A stretch of DNA of 64,000 nucleotides, taken from contig NZ_CABPRZ010000007.1 of NCBI RefSeq assembly GCF_902459695.1, forward strand, positions 62,001 to 126,000. The letters run 5' to 3'. Source of the DNA: Pandoraea terrae (lineage in GTDB: Bacteria; Pseudomonadota; Gammaproteobacteria; Burkholderiales; Burkholderiaceae). The stretch's first letter is position 1; every line of letters starts with the position of its first letter. The notes under the pieces are model-generated. The model was not told the origin of the DNA. It saw only the letters and a list, made by a program, of their open reading frames with translations, and did no database searches. A program made the translations under genes and the position numbers. Positions 62,554-64,000 of the stretch are shown in pieces.

Positions 62554-63482
62554 TCCATTACTACGAGGCCTTTCCCTCCGAGCTTGCAGCCCGCTTCAAG
62601 AGCGGTGATTAGTTGGATCGCTTCGCTCAGGGGCACGATCTCGGCGACCGGGAGTTGAAGTTTCCCTTCCTTGGCGGCACGGGCAAGCCCATCGAGAATG
62701 TCGGCCCTCGGGGTACAGACAATCGGCTTCAGTTGTCGGTTGAAGATCGAACGAATGAACTTGCCCAGGGTTGGGACAATGTCCAAGAATACGCCATCCT
62801 TGCTCAGTAGGCTGAGGCCCTGTGCGGTCTGCATTGTGGCGGCCGTGTCGTAGACCACATCAAAACGTTCTCCGATCTTCGACAGATCGGTTGTCCGATA
62901 GTCGTAGACAGCTTGAAGGCCGAGAGAGCGTGCCCTTTCCATTGCCCGTGCGCTGCAACTGCCCGAGACTGTCGCTCCCAGCATCTGCGCGATCTGCACA
63001 GCTGCTTCGCCCACCGCACCGGTACAGCCATTGACGAAGACACGCTTCCCGGTCGCCAGCTTCGCCTTGTCTACCAAGCCATTCCACGCCGTGACGCCCG
63101 GGGTGCCGAGGCAAGCCGCATCCTCGAAGGAAACGTTGTCAGGCTTATGGGCCAGGAACGTTTCGTTGGTGACCACAGCATGGCCGAGCGCGCCGCTTTC
63201 CTTGATGCGGGCAAGACCGAACACGGCGTCACCGGGCTTGAAGCGCGTCACGCCGGGACCTACCGAGATCGCCGTCCCGGAGAAGTCACTCCCCATCGCA
63301 CGCGGGAAAACTTTTCCCGTGATCATCTTTAGATAGCCGTTACGTACCTTCCAGTCGATTGGGTTGATTGCAGCAAACTTGACCTTCACCGCCACTTCGC
63401 CTTTGCCCGGTGTGGTCAGCTCGAAGTTTTCGAGCCGCATTAGCTCCGGGCCACCGTACTTTTCGTATTGAATGCGCTTCAT
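62550..63482 (-). CDS. Zinc-free MDR-family NAD(P)-dependent oxidoreductase
   Basis: A 310-residue medium-chain dehydrogenase of the quinone reductase group. The N-terminal GroES-like domain starts MKRIQYEKYGGPELMRLENF and has FAAINPIDWKVRNGYL; the nucleotide fold has GCTGAVGEAAVQIAQMLGA near residue 150. Zinc-binding cysteines are absent. It reduces quinones, enones or related carbonyls with NAD(P)H. The YafY regulator is coupled directly downstream and a SnoaL-like gene lies 22 bases upstream. Confidence 0.92.
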   Translation of the reverse strand: MKRIQYEKYGGPELMRLENFELTTPGKGEVAVKVKFAAINPIDWKVRNGYLKMITGKVFPRAMGSDFSGTAISVGPGVTRFKPGDAVFGLARIKESGALGHAVVTNETFLAHKPDNVSFEDAACLGTPGVTAWNGLVDKAKLATGKRVFVNGCTGAVGEAAVQIAQMLGATVSGSCSARAMERARSLGLQAVYDYRTTDLSKIGERFDVVYDTAATMQTAQGLSLLSKDGVFLDIVPTLGKFIRSIFNRQLKPIVCTPRADILDGLARAAKEGKLQLPVAEIVPLSEAIQLITALEAGCKLGGKGLVVMD

Positions 63483-63504
63483 GGCAGGCCGTTCCCTGAT
63501 GCTG

Positions 63505-63882
63505 TCAGTGAGGCTGAACCGTTGTCATGTAAGCGGCAAACGGCGTGGCGTCGTAGATAACATTGGTAACGGCGAGCTTGCCGTCCTTGACCTTGATGAG
63601 TTCGGCGGTGACGGCGTGTGGAACCGGGTGGGTTTCCGCGTCGTAGACCACCACGGCCTGTTCGTCATCGCCATAGACGGCGAGAATGGTCAGGTTCGTG
63701 ATCATTTGGGCGAAGCCGTCATGGAAGGCCCGGAACCGTTCGAGACCAGCCGTTTGTCCGATGGGCGACGTACAGACGATATCTTCTGCCGAGATCGACA
63801 AGATCGTGTCGACATCCCTGTTGGCGATGGCTTCGACATAGGTACGGGCAATTTCCTGAGCCTTACCGTTAGTTTTGGACAT
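63505..63882 (-). CDS. SnoaL-like NTF2-fold protein
   Basis: A 125-residue NTF2-fold protein. Signs are the opening helix AQEIARTYVEAIANRDVDTIL, the middle FRAFHDGFAQMITNLTIL, and the beta end AVTAELIKVKDGKLAVTNVIYD. It is first in an operon with the dehydrogenase (22 bases) and the YafY regulator. In such sets, SnoaL proteins act as small-molecule isomerases or hydrolases, but no catalytic residues can be assigned with confidence. Confidence 0.85.
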   Translation of the reverse strand: MSKTNGKAQEIARTYVEAIANRDVDTILSISAEDIVCTSPIGQTAGLERFRAFHDGFAQMITNLTILAVYGDDEQAVVVYDAETHPVPHAVTAELIKVKDGKLAVTNVIYDATPFAAYMTTVQPH

Positions 63883-63929
63883 GATGGTTTCCTTCTGTTG
63901 AGTAAGAAAACTCAGTCTAAGCCACCATA

Positions 63930-63992
63930 GGGACAGATTCTGGCACCATTGTTTAAGTAAGGCCGCTTAGCTTGTTAGCCAGAAACCGTCCC
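63930..63992. promoter_or_regulatory. Imperfect 14-bp inverted repeat upstream of the SnoaL-like gene
   Basis: GGGACAGATTCTGG (63930-63943) faces CCAGAAACCGTCCC (63979-63992), matching in 12 of 14 positions with 35 bases between. It lies in the promoter region of the operon and may bind the YafY-type regulator. Confidence 0.5.
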
Positions 63993-64000
63993 TCAAGCCA

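Overview
The window is GC-rich (visibly well above 60 percent), densely coded DNA of a free-living, metabolically versatile betaproteobacterium. Gene content and protein style point to Burkholderiaceae, and Pandoraea is my best guess. That genus call is inference from general family resemblance (kynB-kynU-kynA order, ElaB/YqjE/YqjK-like trio, many LysR/IclR/GntR-controlled catabolic islands), not from a database comparison.

Layout. 1-8.9 kb: small regulator/target pairs (SDR with LysR, TetR with a SnoaL-like protein and a VOC protein), a patatin-like phospholipase, a YadGH-type ABC exporter, a GST, a DJ-1/PfpI protein and two conserved proteins of unknown role. 9.0-9.8 kb: tRNA-Glu and tRNA-Ala with promoter and terminator, then an Lrp regulator. 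10.2-16.5 kb: an orphan PaaE-type reductase, then a translationally coupled pair (fused FAD/Fe-S dehydrogenase and DSD1-type aldolase) divergent from a GntR regulator, with two matching palindromic operators. 16.8-17.4 kb: a Phd/PIN toxin-antitoxin pair. 17.5-22.4 kb: a binding protein and an MHS-family transporter opposite a LysR gene, then an Lrp-lldD lactate pair. 22.6-27.7 kb: a TetR-controlled EmrA-EmrB-NodT tripartite efflux operon. 27.8-30.1 kb: a relatively A+T-rich AbiE-like pair (wHTH protein plus nucleotidyltransferase) behind an unusual array of GTTCA half-sites, next to two identical tRNA-Arg(ACG) genes.

30.4-40.5 kb is mostly housekeeping: FadD-type acyl-CoA ligase, TcdA, AsmA, PdxH, cyclopropane fatty acid synthase, DUF72, a DHA2 efflux pump and MsrA. 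40.6-44.6 kb: an IclR-headed polar amino acid ABC transporter ending in formimidoylglutamase (HutG). 44.8-50.7 kb: the most interesting region, a tightly coupled four-gene operon (2,5-dihydroxypyridine dioxygenase NicX-like, N-formylmaleamate deformylase NicD-like, a divergent acyl-CoA-dehydrogenase-fold flavoprotein, an acyl-CoA ligase) divergent from a flavin reductase and a MarR regulator around a perfect palindrome. It lies beside the kynBUA tryptophan-to-anthranilate operon (50.9-53.8 kb). 53.8-56.1 kb: IclR divergent from glutaryl-CoA dehydrogenase with a 19-bp palindrome. 

56.3-58.4 kb: a 1-Cys peroxiredoxin and the ElaB/YqjE/YqjK-like stress-membrane trio. 58.4-60.7 kb: minor type IV pilins, every junction overlapping. 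60.9-61.2 kb: acyl-CoA-binding protein. 61.2-64 kb: about 600 bases without a recognisable gene, then a YafY-type regulator coupled to a zinc-free alcohol/quinone dehydrogenase and a SnoaL-like protein, probably an acquired block. No rRNA, CRISPR array, intact insertion sequence or prophage was seen.
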